A stretch of 49,790 nt of DNA from an uncultured Paracoccaceae bacterium. Its GTDB lineage: Bacteria > Pseudomonadota > Alphaproteobacteria > Rhodobacterales > Rhodobacteraceae. The stretch covers positions 1-49,790 of the forward strand of contig CALKOT010000007.1 of assembly GCA_938092015.1 (NCBI GenBank), in the 5' to 3' direction. The position numbers and the translations under genes were made by a program. Of this stretch, positions 26,144 to 35,805 are shown piece after piece. Within the stretch, counting starts at the first letter, position 1; each line of letters begins with the position of its first letter. The notes under the pieces are model-generated. The model was not told where the DNA came from. It worked only from the letters and a program-made list of their open reading frames with translations, and made no database searches.

Positions 26144-27045
26144 GACGCATCTTCTACCATCCATTTGCAGAGTTCCGGGAAGGAAATGCCGCAATGCGTC
26201 GCCTGTTCGGGCGCAAGCGAGGTGGGCGTCATGCCGGGCTGGGTATTTACTTCCAGTACGATCAGACCGTCGAGGCCCTTGGCGTCATCCCAGCGAAAGT
26301 CAGTGCGCGAGACGCCCCGACAGCCCAGCGCGTCATGGCAACGTTTCGCCAAATCAAGGCAGGCATCGGCGATATCCTGCGGGATATCCGCAGGCACAAC
26401 GTGGGTCGATCCGCCGTCTTTGTATTTGGCGTCATAATCGTACCAGCCGGTGTTTGACACGATATCGGTGACCGTCAGTGCCTGATCGCCCATCACGGCG
26501 ACTGTCATCTCACGGCCCGGCGCGAAGGCCTCAACCATCAGAGTATCGGGCGCGTTGGCGTCCAGCTTGACGGGACCATTGGCGTTTTCATCGACGATAT
26601 AGATGCCGACGGATGACCCTTCGTTATAGGGTTTCACGACATAGGGCGGCTGCATCGGATGCGCCGCTTCGACGTCTGCGCGTGAGGCGAGGATCGACGG
26701 CATCACGGGGATGCCTGCGGCGGCGAACACGCCTTTGGCCTTTTCCTTGTCCATCGCAAGGGACGACGCCAACACGCCAGAATGGGTGTACGGGATATCA
26801 AGGCATTCCAGGATGCCCTGCACACAGCCGTCTTCGCCCCACCGGCCATGCAGCGCGTTGAACACCACGTCGGGCGCGGCGTCACGCAACTGGTCAGCCA
26901 GATTGCGGCCTGCATCAATTTCTACAACGTCAAATCCCGCCTCGCGCAACGCCTTGGCGCATTCTGCGCCTGAAACGAGAGAAACCTCACGCTCAGCCGA
27001 CCAGCCGCCTAACAGCACTGCAACACGGGGTGCCCTGCTCGACAT
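26131..27045 (-). CDS. ddl: D-alanine--D-alanine ligase
   Basis: The 304-residue ATP-grasp enzyme makes D-Ala-D-Ala for the peptidoglycan stem. Visible motifs are [14 protein letters not shown] at the N-terminus, [49 protein letters not shown] and [11 protein letters not shown], where Glu and Asn bind Mg2+. All are Ddl hallmarks. ATG 27045 (MSSRAP) follows AAAGAGG and matches the family; an earlier ATG adds 12 residues without a good ribosome-binding site. It lies between murB and ftsQ as in other alphaproteobacteria. Confidence 0.95.
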   Translation of the reverse strand: MSSRAPRVAVLLGGWSAEREVSLVSGAECAKALREAGFDVVEIDAGRNLADQLRDAAPDVVFNALHGRWGEDGCVQGILECLDIPYTHSGVLASSLAMDKEKAKGVFAAAGIPVMPSILASRADVEAAHPMQPPYVVKPYNEGSSVGIYIVDENANGPVKLDANAPDTLMVEAFAPGREMTVAVMGDQALTVTDIVSNTGWYDYDAKYKDGGSTHVVPADIPQDIADACLDLAKRCHDALGCRGVSRTDFRWDDAKGLDGLIVLEVNTQPGMTPTSLAPEQATHCGISFPELCKWMVEDASCER

Positions 27046-27090
27046 CCGCGCCTCTTTCCGCCCTTCATTGAGGGCATTCACGTGCGAGGA

Positions 27091-28047
27091 TTATTTTGCC
27101 TGTACCCCGATACGCTTGATTTCCCACTCTAACGTAATTCCATGGGTCTTGAGAACCCGTCTTCTGACCTCTTCCCCCAGATTTTCGAGGTCCGCCGCCG
27201 TCGCATTGCCGGCATTGGTAAGGAAGTTAGAGTGTTTGACGTTCATTATGGCGCCGCCAAGGCGCAATCCCCGACATCCTGCTTCGTCGATCAGTTTCCA
27301 GGCCATCAGGTCCTGGGAATGATCGCCCTTGCCGGTTGACGAAAAACCAGCGGGGTTGCGGAACGTGCTGCCTGCAGTGCGGTCCTTGGTGGGTTGGGAT
27401 TGTTCGCGTTTGTCGAGGGCGTCCTGCATACGCTGCTCGATGGCCACGGGGTCATCTGAATGCCCTTTGAGGATGGCCGATGTGTAGATGACCTCTTCCG
27501 GCGGGTTGGAGGACCGGTAGGCGAAGTTCATGTCTTCGCCGGTCAGCGTGACCGTCTCACCCTTGCGCGTGATCGCCGTGGCGCTTTCAAAGACATCCGC
27601 CGTGTAGACGCCATAACACCCCGCATTCATCGCCAACGCGCCACCAATAGCGCCGGGGATAGTGCGCAGAAATTCAAGGCCAGCGATCCCCGCTTTAGCG
27701 GCAGCTTTGGCGACCTGCGCGTCAAGCGTAGCGGCGCCAACACGCATCCGCGCGCCATCCAGCGCCTCGGCGCCTCCGAAAGCGCGGGGGGAGAGACGGA
27801 TGACCACGCCCGGCAGGCCGCCGTCGCGGATGATGAGGTTTGAGCCGACGCCAACCGTGGTCAGTGGGCCATCATAGGCTTTCAGAAACGCCGCCAGATC
27901 GTCGGCATCGGCCGGGGTAAACAGCACCTCAGCCGGGCCGCCGACGCGCAGCCATGTCAGCGCGGACATATCGCGCGCCGCTTCGTATCGGCCCCGGACG
28001 GGCGAAAGGTCGTCGAGCAGCGGCATGTCAGCGGTTTCTGAGGGCAT
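27091..28047 (-). CDS. murB: UDP-N-acetylenolpyruvoylglucosamine reductase MurB
   Basis: The 318-residue FAD enzyme reduces the enolpyruvyl group to form UDP-MurNAc. The FAD motif VGVGSNLIIRDGGLPGVVIRL is split over residues ~60-80 and FLRTIPGAIGGALAMNAGCYG follows. The catalytic region has NFAYRSS (substrate Tyr-Arg) and AGSTFRNPAG with the proton-donor Ser; SNFLTNAGNAT lies near the end. The start could be ATG 28047 (used) or ATG 28026; the first overlaps the upstream small gene by 20 bp. Confidence 0.95.
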   Translation of the reverse strand: MPSETADMPLLDDLSPVRGRYEAARDMSALTWLRVGGPAEVLFTPADADDLAAFLKAYDGPLTTVGVGSNLIIRDGGLPGVVIRLSPRAFGGAEALDGARMRVGAATLDAQVAKAAAKAGIAGLEFLRTIPGAIGGALAMNAGCYGVYTADVFESATAITRKGETVTLTGEDMNFAYRSSNPPEEVIYTSAILKGHSDDPVAIEQRMQDALDKREQSQPTKDRTAGSTFRNPAGFSSTGKGDHSQDLMAWKLIDEAGCRGLRLGGAIMNVKHSNFLTNAGNATAADLENLGEEVRRRVLKTHGITLEWEIKRIGVQAK

Positions 28048-28351
28048 TTATCGAACGATTGAACAGGAACATCCCCAGCATTGCAGCCGAGACATAGGTC
28101 CAGACAAAGGCGAACCCGAAGATGCCCTGCGCATTGTTCGCGCAGATGAGAGAGCTATAGTGGGATGTGCAGCCGCCCGCGAACATCCACTGGAAGGCGT
28201 AGGCGATGATCAGGACGGCGGCGGAGATGGCGGCGAAGCGGAGGTAGGCGGCGCCGAAGAGGGCGTTCAACTGGATCAGGCCGACGATGCCATAGCTGAT
28301 GAAGAAGCTGGGCACTAGCGCCATGTCGAGGGCTGTGAGATCTCCGTTCAT
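28028..28351 (-). CDS. Small membrane protein of unknown function in the dcw cluster
   Basis: The 107-residue protein has three likely membrane helices (VPSFFISYGIVGLIQLNALF; FAAISAAVLIIAYAFQWMF; FGFAFVWTYVSAAMLGMFLF). A loop with two cysteines (GGCTSHYSSLICANN) lies between helices 2 and 3. AAAGGA precedes ATG 28351. Related bacteria often carry a small membrane gene (DUF2484) just before murB, but this sequence does not look like that family to me. Its stop overlaps the murB start region, so it is co-transcribed with murB. Confidence 0.7.
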   Translation of the reverse strand: MNGDLTALDMALVPSFFISYGIVGLIQLNALFGAAYLRFAAISAAVLIIAYAFQWMFAGGCTSHYSSLICANNAQGIFGFAFVWTYVSAAMLGMFLFNRSINALRNR

Positions 28352-28452
28352 GGTCGGTCCTTTGAGGCGGCGGTTGTTGTAGTGCTTAGCTGGGTGAGGT
28401 TGAGGGTCAAGCCCGGGCCGTAGATAAGGCGGGCATGGCCTGTAAGTTCCGA

Positions 28453-28528
28453 CCGCCCCGGCCTTGAGCCGGGGCCTCGATAGGTTGGCGCTTCGGTTGT
28501 CGAGGTCCCGGGTCTTCGCCTGGGACGG
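28453..28528. repeat. Composite intergenic inverted-repeat element
   Basis: Two hairpin units lie head to head. The first (28453-28480) contains CCCCGGC-CTTGA-GCCGGGG followed by CCTCGA. The second (28500-28528) starts TCGAGG and contains TCCCGGG-TCTTCG-CCTGGGA, an imperfect reverse copy. The core resembles the extragenic CCGG...CTTGA...CCGG palindromes scattered through Rhodobacterales and other alphaproteobacterial genomes. It lies in the gap between a pseudogene and the small membrane gene. Confidence 0.6.
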
Positions 28529-28542
28529 TGGAGTTTAGAGCC

Positions 28543-30037
28543 TCAAATCCACCCGAGGAACCACTCACTCACCTTGGCGATGGTCTCCCCCGCCTTCGCC
28601 ACTTTGTTCACCGCATCCACCTTCTTGCCCACATCCTCCAGCGACGTCCGCTTCGCCTCTTCCTTCTCGATCTCGTCCATCTGCACCATCCGCTCGGACG
28701 GGCGGAGGAGCGCGCGATCGCGAACTTCGGGTAGAGTTTCCGGTGAGGCGATGGACGCCTCATCCTCTTTCATCTCTTCTTCGAGGATATCGTCGGACTT
28801 CTCGGCAAAGCCGACGAGCATGGCGCGGAAATCGTCCTGTTCCGCATCCATCAACTCGTCATAACCAATGCGGATGCGCTTTGCCTCACGCGCGGCGATC
28901 CTGTCGTCATCAGCGCGAAGGTCGCGGCGAGAACGTTCGAATTCGCAGACCAGCCGCGTGACCCTGCCGTCCGTCTCAAGCCCGTTGTACTTGGCGATGT
29001 CGAGGATCACGAGCATCGCATCAGCGAGGTTTTCGTAGCAGCGGATCGGGCGGTAGGCGGTGCGGGCTATCTGGGTTTCGATCAGATCAAGGTCTTCAGC
29101 GAAGGCACCATAGGGCGATTGCGGGCGGTCGATGAAGGTGCGGAAATCAGCGATTGCTTCATTCGCCCGGTCGCGCGCGTCGCGGAAAAGGCCGTCTTCC
29201 AGGTCTCTGACGGCGACTTCGGTAAAGGCGCCAGTCGCCACATCCCGCACGATCTCGGCGGCGGTGGAGGCGATGTGGCGGGCGTGTTTGGCTTGCAACT
29301 CCGGTATTTTGACACCGTTGATGAAGGTTGGCCCCTTGGCCCAGTCTTCGGGATCAATCAGGGCGACGGCTTTCAGAAGCTCGGGATTGCGCGACGGGCC
29401 GCCTTTCAGCGCGTCCCCATACCAGCGGTGCCAAAAGGACCAGTGAGTTGGGCCTTCGGAAGCATCCCTAGAGGCAGACTTAATTTCGAACCAGATGTCA
29501 CCAAGGGGGTTTTAGGCAGACCAGAGTGGCGCAAAGTTCCCCTCAGATGAACCGGCCAGCTCCGCATCTCGTCGGATTTCGGTCCAAAGATCGATGGCAG
29601 CGGTGGTATTGGCGCAGGCGCTAGCGGCGTAGGTGGTCGTCGTGGCAGCGGTGCTTACGGTGGCAGCGGCGGCATAGGCAAACGCAGCGGCAGTGGCCGC
29701 CTTGGCGTCTGCGTTAGAGTAAACGTTGGCGATTTTCGCAGCGTGGCGGCGGCGGCATCGGCAGCGTCGGCGGCTTCTCTTCTTTCAATGATTGACGATG
29801 TTCCTGCGATACTTGAAACAATGGAAGCACGTAAAACCGGTATCGCTGTCAAATTTTCTTTGCGCGCATCCTGGAGGTCTGGGTCCAACGTCAGGTTAGC
29901 GGCAGGACTCGCATCGCGGCACGATGGCCGATGAAAACAGCAATAGACCGCCCGTCTTCCTCGCCCTTTTCTTCGATCACTTGATCCAGCCACTCCTTCA
30001 GCGAGCCGCTGTCCTGAATATCCTCAATCTCTATCAT
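28543..30037 (-). pseudogene. Decayed gene for a long unknown protein (two frameshifts, one stop)
   Basis: Pieces of one protein can be read in succession. ATG 30037 gives 48 residues (MIEIEDIQDSGSLKEWLDQ, IAVFIGHRAAMRVLPL) to TGA 29891. The next frame carries LTLDPDLQDARKENL and EAADAADAAAA. A slip in a GCC run near 29742-29757 moves to a third frame with an Ala-rich helix and LWTEIRRDAELAGSS. In-frame TAA at 29512-29514 interrupts before GDIWFEIKSASRDASEG, HWSFWHRWYGDAL and the 251-residue tail. The tail is charged and ends in EWFLGWI. The Ala-rich middle and Trp-rich motif are shared with uncharacterised alphaproteobacterial proteins I recall, but I cannot name the function. The 28543-29298 part could still be translated from TTG. 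Confidence 0.65.
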
Positions 30038-30090
30038 CCCACGAATCTAACCGAGCGGGTCGTCAGCGCAAAGGCACGGCGACCTAGCCC

Positions 30091-30825
30091 TCACTCCCGC
30101 CAACCTGGATTATCCCGATCCAGCATCCGCTTGATCGCATCGAAATGCGACTGAACCTGCGTCATGTCGCTTTCTTCCGAAATCTGTCGCGCCGTTTGCT
30201 CCACCACCTGCTGCGGGATCTTACGCATCGGTTTGCCGTGCATCTTCGCCAGTGTCTGCACCTGCGCCGCGCGCTCCAGATAGTACAAATCATCAAACGC
30301 CTTCGCCATGGTTTCCGCCGTCACCACGACGCCATGGTGGCCGAGGAAGGCGATGGGTTTGTCGGCCATCGACTCGGCGATCCGGTCACCCTCCTGATGG
30401 TCCAGCGCGAGGCCGCCATAGCCGTCATCATAGGCGATCCGGTCATGGAACCGCAGGGCGCCCTGCTCCACCATCTCCAACCGCCCTTCGTCGACCAACG
30501 TCAACGAGGTCGCGTAGGGCATGTGGGTGTGGAGGACAGCCTTCGCCTCTGGCCGCCCGGCATGGATCGGGGCGTGGATGAAGTAGGCCGTCGCCTCCAC
30601 CGGATGTTTGCCGTCCAGCACGCGGCCATCGCGGCGGCAAAGGATGATGTCTGAGGCCGTCAGTTCCGACCAGTGGAGGCCCTGGGGGTTCACTAAAAAC
30701 TCATTCCCGTCATCCGATACGGCGAGAGAGAAGTGGTTGCAGATGCCTTCGCTGAAGCCGAGCTTGTCAGCGTAGATAAGCGCAGCGGCAAGGTCTTCGC
30801 GCGCTTCGCGCAGGTCATTTCTCAT
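30091..30825 (-). CDS. Class II aldolase/adducin family protein
   Basis: The 244-residue protein has the class II aldolase fold: DKLGFSEGICNHFSLAV at the N-terminus, FLVNPQGLHWSELTASDII and AVLHTHMPYATSL with the HxH zinc ligands. LGHHGVVVTAETMAKAFDDLYYLERAAQVQ follows in pieces and supplies the third zinc His. Family members are sugar-phosphate aldolases, dehydratases or decarboxylases; the substrate is not evident. ATG 30825 follows GGAGAG. It is part of the accessory insert between murC and murB and appears intact, unlike its neighbours on both sides. Confidence 0.88.
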   Translation of the reverse strand: MRNDLREAREDLAAALIYADKLGFSEGICNHFSLAVSDDGNEFLVNPQGLHWSELTASDIILCRRDGRVLDGKHPVEATAYFIHAPIHAGRPEAKAVLHTHMPYATSLTLVDEGRLEMVEQGALRFHDRIAYDDGYGGLALDHQEGDRIAESMADKPIAFLGHHGVVVTAETMAKAFDDLYYLERAAQVQTLAKMHGKPMRKIPQQVVEQTARQISEESDMTQVQSHFDAIKRMLDRDNPGWRE

Positions 30826-30959
30826 GGAACTCTCCAATCACGTTGTCTTTGGACGACAGCGTAACAGGCATAGCTGGTTAGCGACATAGGGTCAGTGCGC
30901 CGTAAACGCCAAGTTTCGCCGGGGAAGTTACGGTTTTGGCTTGCGTTTCGCAGCGCAGA

Positions 30960-32141
30960 TCAGAGCAAAGGCGCGATCAACGCGGCGGCTGAAAAGGCGA
31001 CGCCCAGCACAGGCGCCGCCCATGGCACCCTAAATCCAGGTGAAACAGGATCGCGAAGTTTTAGGATAATCAACGCGCCATTAACAATGACAAAGACGAA
31101 CAGCAGCAAGGACGACGTCGCCTCAGCCAGTGCAGCTATTGGCGCCGTTGGGGCCAGTATGACTGCCGCAGTCATGGCCAGCACTGTCGCCAGAAACGGC
31201 GTTCCGAACCTGGGATGCGCCTTATGGAAGATCGCGAACGGCTTCGCTATGCGGCCCAGCCCAAAAAGAACCCTCGCCGCCATGACGATCTGCGCCAAAA
31301 TGCCGTTCAAGGCGGCTGCAACGGCGATCAAAGCCAGAAAGCCAGCGCCACGTCCGGTCGCCGTTTCAAAAACCAGCGCCAGCGGACGATCCGAAGCGGC
31401 CAGATCGCTGGCGTCCACAGCTTTGAGCGCGGCGTAAGCGACAAGAACATAAATCAGCGTCGTCGCTGTAACCGCCAAGAGGATCGCACGCGGCATGGTC
31501 TTTTCCGGCGTTTTCGTTTCCTCAGCCATGTTCACCATGTCTTCAAACCCGACAAAGGCGAAAAAGGCGAGCAATCCGCCTGCCGCCAGCGCTGGCGCGA
31601 GGTCGCCTGACGGCGGCGCGAACGCGGTCGCCTCAACCGACACGCCGGCGCCGAAAACAATGATCAGTCCGGCAACCTCAATGATCGTCAGGATCGCCGC
31701 GAACATCAGACTTTCGACCGCGCCCCATATCGCGATGGCCGCTAACAAAGCGCCACCAGCGACAATTAGAAGAGGGCGCGGCACATCGATCAGGGCCAGC
31801 AGTTACCCGACGCCGCCTTGCAACACCACCCCTGCGGATATGACGCCAATCATCGCGACGCCAAAACCAAGAATAGCGCCCAATGCGTCAGAGCCCGTCG
31901 CCTTTGCTATGTAAGCCGCTTCACCTGCGCTTTGAGGCAGGCGCGACGTCAGTTCTGCATAAGAAACGGCTGTTGGGGCAGCGATCACACCGGCCAGAAT
32001 AAAGGCAAGTGGCGTATACAATCCCGCCTCGCCCACAACGGCACCGATGAGGACATAGATCCCAGCGCCAATCAAGACGCCAATGCCGTAAAGGGTCAGA
32101 AGCCCCAGTCCCAGGCGACGTTTGAGACCAGTGGCTTCCAT
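30960..32141 (-). pseudogene. APC-family amino acid permease gene with in-frame TAA
   Basis: ATG 32141 opens a frame with the APC start: LKRRLGLGLLTLYGIGVLIGAGIY, of which GIGVLIGAGIY is the conserved helix-1 substrate motif. Then comes AELTSRLPQSAGEAAYI. TAA at 31803-31805 stops it after 112 residues. Seven codons later the same frame gives the rest of the permease (VGFEDMVNMAEETKTPEKTMPRA, a typical APC loop) to TGA ending at 30960. The full reading is 394 codons, a normal family length, so one nonsense codon is the likely lesion. The ATG overlaps the murC stop by one base (TGATG), so it is coupled to the dcw operon. A read-through or sequencing error is possible. Confidence 0.75.
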
Positions 32142-33532
32142 CAGTTTATCGCCAAGCGTTCAGGCAACGCATTCGCCCAGCCCGATATCGTCCCGGCCCC
32201 GAGGCACACAACCATATCGCCCGACCCGGCATGTTCGCGCACATATTCCGCCAACGCCGCTTCGCCTTCAATGCCAACGGCAGCCCGGTGACCGTGGGCG
32301 ATCATACCCTCAACCAGACTATCCCGGCTTATCCCCTCTATCGGGTCCTCGCCCGCCGCATAAACGTCAGTTATCGCGACAACGTCAGCGTCGTTGAAGC
32401 AGCCACAGAAATCTTCGAACAGGCTTTCAAGCCGTGTAAACCGGTGCGGCTGATGGATCGCAATCAGCTTACCGTCGCAGGCCGCTCGCGCCGCTTTCAA
32501 AACGGCGGAAATTTCAACGGGGTGGTGACCGTAGTCATCGATAATTGCAGCGCCGTTCCACTCGCCGACCCGCGTGAAGCGACGTTTGACGCCTCCAAAC
32601 CCTTCCAGCGAGGCGCGGATATCCGCCTCTCCGATTCCTAGCTCACGGGCGACCGAAACAGCAGCCAAAGCGTTCAGCACGTTATGCTCTCCGGGCATCG
32701 GCAGCATCAGGCCCTCCCACTCAGATCCATCGCGCAAGACGACGTCAAACACCGCCCTGCCTGCATCGTAGCGCAGGTTTTCCGCCCGCACGTCCGCCTG
32801 CCGGGAAAAGCCGTAAGTCGTTACGCGGCGGTCATCGATCAGGCCGACCAGCCGCTGCACTTCGGGATGGTCGATGCAGCAGACGGCGAGGCCGTAGAAA
32901 GGGATGTTCGTAGTAAAAGTCCAGAAGGCGTCGCGTAAGGCGTCAAAGTCGCCGTAGTGGTCCATATGTTCGGAGTCGATATTGGTGACGACGGCGATGG
33001 TCGCGGGCAGTTTGACAAAGGTGCCGTCGCTCTCGTCCGCCTCAACGACCATCCAGTCGCCCGTTCCAAGGCGTGCGTTTGAGCCATAGTTCTGAATGAT
33101 CCCGCCATTAATCACGGTCGGGTCGATGTTCCCGCCATCCAAGAGGGCTGCAACCATCGAGGTTGTCGTCGTCTTGCCATGCGTGCCTGCGACAGCGACG
33201 TTTGACCGTAACCGCATCAGCTCAGCCAACATCTCAGCTCGGCGCACAACTGGCAGGCCAGCGGCGCGCGCCGCGTCCAATTCCGGGTTGCCGCGTTTGA
33301 TGGCGGAAGAGATCACAACGACCCGCGCGCCATCGATATTCTCGGCCTTCTGACCGATGAAGATCTGGGCGCCCATACCCTTTAGCCGCTCAGTGATAGG
33401 GCTTTCACGCAAGTCCGATCCCTGCACTTGATAGCCGAGGTTCAGTAAAACCTCTGCGATTCCGCTCATCCCGATGCCGCCAATGCCGACAAAATGGATG
33501 AGGCCGATGTCGAGAGGCATTGCAGTGGTCAT
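32141..33532 (-). CDS. murC: UDP-N-acetylmuramate--L-alanine ligase MurC
   Basis: The 463-residue Mur ligase adds L-Ala to UDP-MurNAc. The N-terminal UDP-binding motif is [11 protein letters not shown] (residues ~14-24), the ATP P-loop is AGTHGKTTT (115-123) and the central domain has EADESDGTF. The C-terminal domain contains [11 protein letters not shown] and IHQPHRFTR. This set is diagnostic for MurC. A second start, ATG 33520, is possible. It is followed immediately by the permease pseudogene rather than by murB. Confidence 0.96.
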   Translation of the reverse strand: MTTAMPLDIGLIHFVGIGGIGMSGIAEVLLNLGYQVQGSDLRESPITERLKGMGAQIFIGQKAENIDGARVVVISSAIKRGNPELDAARAAGLPVVRRAEMLAELMRLRSNVAVAGTHGKTTTTSMVAALLDGGNIDPTVINGGIIQNYGSNARLGTGDWMVVEADESDGTFVKLPATIAVVTNIDSEHMDHYGDFDALRDAFWTFTTNIPFYGLAVCCIDHPEVQRLVGLIDDRRVTTYGFSRQADVRAENLRYDAGRAVFDVVLRDGSEWEGLMLPMPGEHNVLNALAAVSVARELGIGEADIRASLEGFGGVKRRFTRVGEWNGAAIIDDYGHHPVEISAVLKAARAACDGKLIAIHQPHRFTRLESLFEDFCGCFNDADVVAITDVYAAGEDPIEGISRDSLVEGMIAHGHRAAVGIEGEAALAEYVREHAGSGDMVVCLGAGTISGWANALPERLAIN

Positions 33533-33553
33533 AATATCGTCAGTCTTTCGGTG

Positions 33554-34645
33554 TCAGTTTTCTTCGGCCAAAAGCTCAACCAGATCGGCAAGCTCTGACG
33601 CTGCGTTCGGGCGGCCAAGCGCGCGGGCGGCGTCAGCCATCGCGGTCGATTTGGTGGCGTCTTCAAGGATCGCGCGGATGTGCCCCGCCAGCGCCTCACC
33701 GGTCAACCCCGCCTCCTGCGCCAAAACCGCCGCGCCCGCCTCTGCAAGGGGCTTGGCATTAGCGGTCTGGTGGTCGTCCATCGCGGACGGATACGGGACG
33801 AGGACCGATGGTCGGCCAATCGCGGTCAGCTCTGACACCGTCGAGGCGCCAGCGCGGCAGATCACCAGTTGGGCCTGCGATATGCGCCACGGCATGTCGT
33901 CGAAGAACTCAGCCAGATCAGCCTGCACGCCTGCGGATTTGTAGACGGCAGAAACAGCGGCCAATTCTACCGGGCGGACCTGCTGCGTGATGCGGAGGCG
34001 GCTACGCAGCTCATCAGGCAGCGCCGCCAGCGCAGACGGGATCAGGTTGGCGAAGACGCTGGCGCCTTGGCTCCCGCCAAAGACCAGCAGGTTGATCTCG
34101 CCATGGTCGGGCGCGGCGTAGGGCGTGTCCATCGCGGTGCGGATCGCATCGCGGATTGGGTTGCCCATATCGATCATATTGGCGCCGTCGGGCGCGTTGG
34201 TCACGGGATAGACGCCGCAGGTCAGCGCATCGACGCGGGCTGCGAAGACCTTGTTAACGCGGCCCAGAACGCCGTTCTGTTCGTGGATGATGCGGGGGGT
34301 CTTGTGATACATGCCCCCTGCCAAGGCAGGCAGCGCGGGGTAGCCGCCAAAGCCCGCGACGCAATCCGGGCTGTCATGGGCGAACCATTTGCAGGCCTCG
34401 ATCACGCCCCAGGCGATGCGGAATGGCGCGGCGAGTTTGGCGGCGATGCCACCTCTCGCGAAGGTGGCGGCGGATAAGGCGCGACGCGGAACGTCTTCTG
34501 GGAAGCCGCCCGCATAACGCATGCCGCGCGCATCCGTAGACAGCTTGACGCGCCAGCCACGGCTGAGCATTTCTTCAGCCAGCGCCTGAGCGGGAAACAT
34601 ATGCCCGCCGGTGCCGCCAGCGGCGATGACCAACAGCTTGCTCAT
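33554..34645 (-). CDS. murG: Lipid II synthase MurG (UDP-GlcNAc transferase)
   Basis: The 363-residue GT-B enzyme adds GlcNAc to lipid I at the cytoplasmic face of the membrane. Key elements are AAGGTGGHMFPAQALAEE (first glycine loop), EQNGVLGRVNK (acceptor site), VFGGSQGASVFANLIP (second glycine loop) and CRAGASTVSELTAIGRP (UDP-sugar site). All are MurG signatures. ATG 34645 overlaps the ftsW stop (ATGA). Confidence 0.96.
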   Translation of the reverse strand: MSKLLVIAAGGTGGHMFPAQALAEEMLSRGWRVKLSTDARGMRYAGGFPEDVPRRALSAATFARGGIAAKLAAPFRIAWGVIEACKWFAHDSPDCVAGFGGYPALPALAGGMYHKTPRIIHEQNGVLGRVNKVFAARVDALTCGVYPVTNAPDGANMIDMGNPIRDAIRTAMDTPYAAPDHGEINLLVFGGSQGASVFANLIPSALAALPDELRSRLRITQQVRPVELAAVSAVYKSAGVQADLAEFFDDMPWRISQAQLVICRAGASTVSELTAIGRPSVLVPYPSAMDDHQTANAKPLAEAGAAVLAQEAGLTGEALAGHIRAILEDATKSTAMADAARALGRPNAASELADLVELLAEEN

Positions 34646-35805
34646 CTTCCGCCAATCATGTCGGTAACGTGGTCCTGCGGGCGTTTGCGGGTCAGCGCAA
34701 GCAGCATCCCCATGCCCAGCGCGACCGCCAGCATGGACGAGCCGCCGTAGGATATGAATGGCAGCGTCATCCCCTTGGCTGGCAACAGGCGCAGCGTCAC
34801 GCCGATGTTGATGACGGCTTGCAGACCAAACAGCGTGGCGAGGCCCGCGCCAGCAAGGCGGGCGAACATGTCCCGCTCTTTCATCAGTTTTGAGAATGCG
34901 CGAAGGGTGATGAACAGGAACAGGCCGATGACCATGAGGCAGAGGAGCAATCCATATTCCTCAGCCGCCACCGCGATCACGAAATCAGTGTGGGCATCCG
35001 GCAAAGACCACTTCACCGACCCTTCGCCCGCACCAACGCCGAACAACCCGCCTTGCAAAATGGCGTTCGTAGCGTAGCCAAGCTGCGTTGTAGGGTCGAG
35101 TTCGGTTGACCAGTAGGCGTCGATCCGGCGCGCGACGTGTTCCGAGTTGTGATAGGCAAACCAAAGCCCGCCGATGACCCCTGCCCCCAGAACGAGGATC
35201 AGTATCATTGAGGCGCCCCAGATGAAGAACATCACGCCCCAGGCCGCCAGCACCAGCATCGCCTGACCGAAGTCGGGCTGCAAGGCGAGGGCGAGCGCGA
35301 TGCCGCCCGCAAAGACCATCGAGATGGTTACACCAGGCGGGCCGTTTGGCTGGGCCGATGCGGCCATCGTCCAAGCCGCTGTCACAACGAAGGCGGGCTT
35401 GAGGAATTCGACCGGTTGCAAGGTCATGAAGCCTAGCGAGTACCAGCGCACGGCGCCTTTGCCGAAGTCCGTGCCAAGTACCGGCAGCAAGAGGAGGGCG
35501 ACCAGCGCCACAGCGAAAAGCCGCACAGCGTTGCGGCGCACCTGTTCTGGCGTGAACATCGACAGCACCAGCATCCCGCCAACCGCCATGATCGCAAAGA
35601 CCACATGGCGGATGACATAGTGAAAGTCCGGCAGGTTGTTCTTTTCGGCCAGCGGGGGCGAGGCCGCGAAACCAATCAACAGCCCCGTCAGGATCAGAAC
35701 GATCAGCGCCGCGATCGACAGTTTGTCGACCGTGCGCCACCAGCGCCCAATGACCGATGCGTCGGGATAGGTAAACTGCGGTTCTTTGAAGGCGAGCTCT
35801 GTCAT
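34642..35805 (-). CDS. ftsW: Septal peptidoglycan glycosyltransferase FtsW (SEDS family)
   Basis: The 387-residue multipass protein of the SEDS family polymerises lipid II at the septum together with FtsI. About ten membrane helices are visible. Characteristic pieces are LQPVEFLKPAFVV, ALQPDFGQAML and EYGLLLCLMVIGLFLF. Near the end are MTLPFISYGGSSMLAVALGMG (20-residue core PFISYGGSS). Its start overlaps the murD stop and its stop overlaps the murG start, so all three are co-translated. Confidence 0.95.
   Translation of the reverse strand: MTELAFKEPQFTYPDASVIGRWWRTVDKLSIAALIVLILTGLLIGFAASPPLAEKNNLPDFHYVIRHVVFAIMAVGGMLVLSMFTPEQVRRNAVRLFAVALVALLLLPVLGTDFGKGAVRWYSLGFMTLQPVEFLKPAFVVTAAWTMAASAQPNGPPGVTISMVFAGGIALALALQPDFGQAMLVLAAWGVMFFIWGASMILILVLGAGVIGGLWFAYHNSEHVARRIDAYWSTELDPTTQLGYATNAILQGGLFGVGAGEGSVKWSLPDAHTDFVIAVAAEEYGLLLCLMVIGLFLFITLRAFSKLMKERDMFARLAGAGLATLFGLQAVINIGVTLRLLPAKGMTLPFISYGGSSMLAVALGMGMLLALTRKRPQDHVTDMIGGR

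Noticed and set aside
3333-32141. Stop-codon reassignment (for example UGA as Trp) to explain the broken genes
   Set aside because: Three of the five stops are TAA, and many intact genes here end in TGA, so a changed code does not fit.
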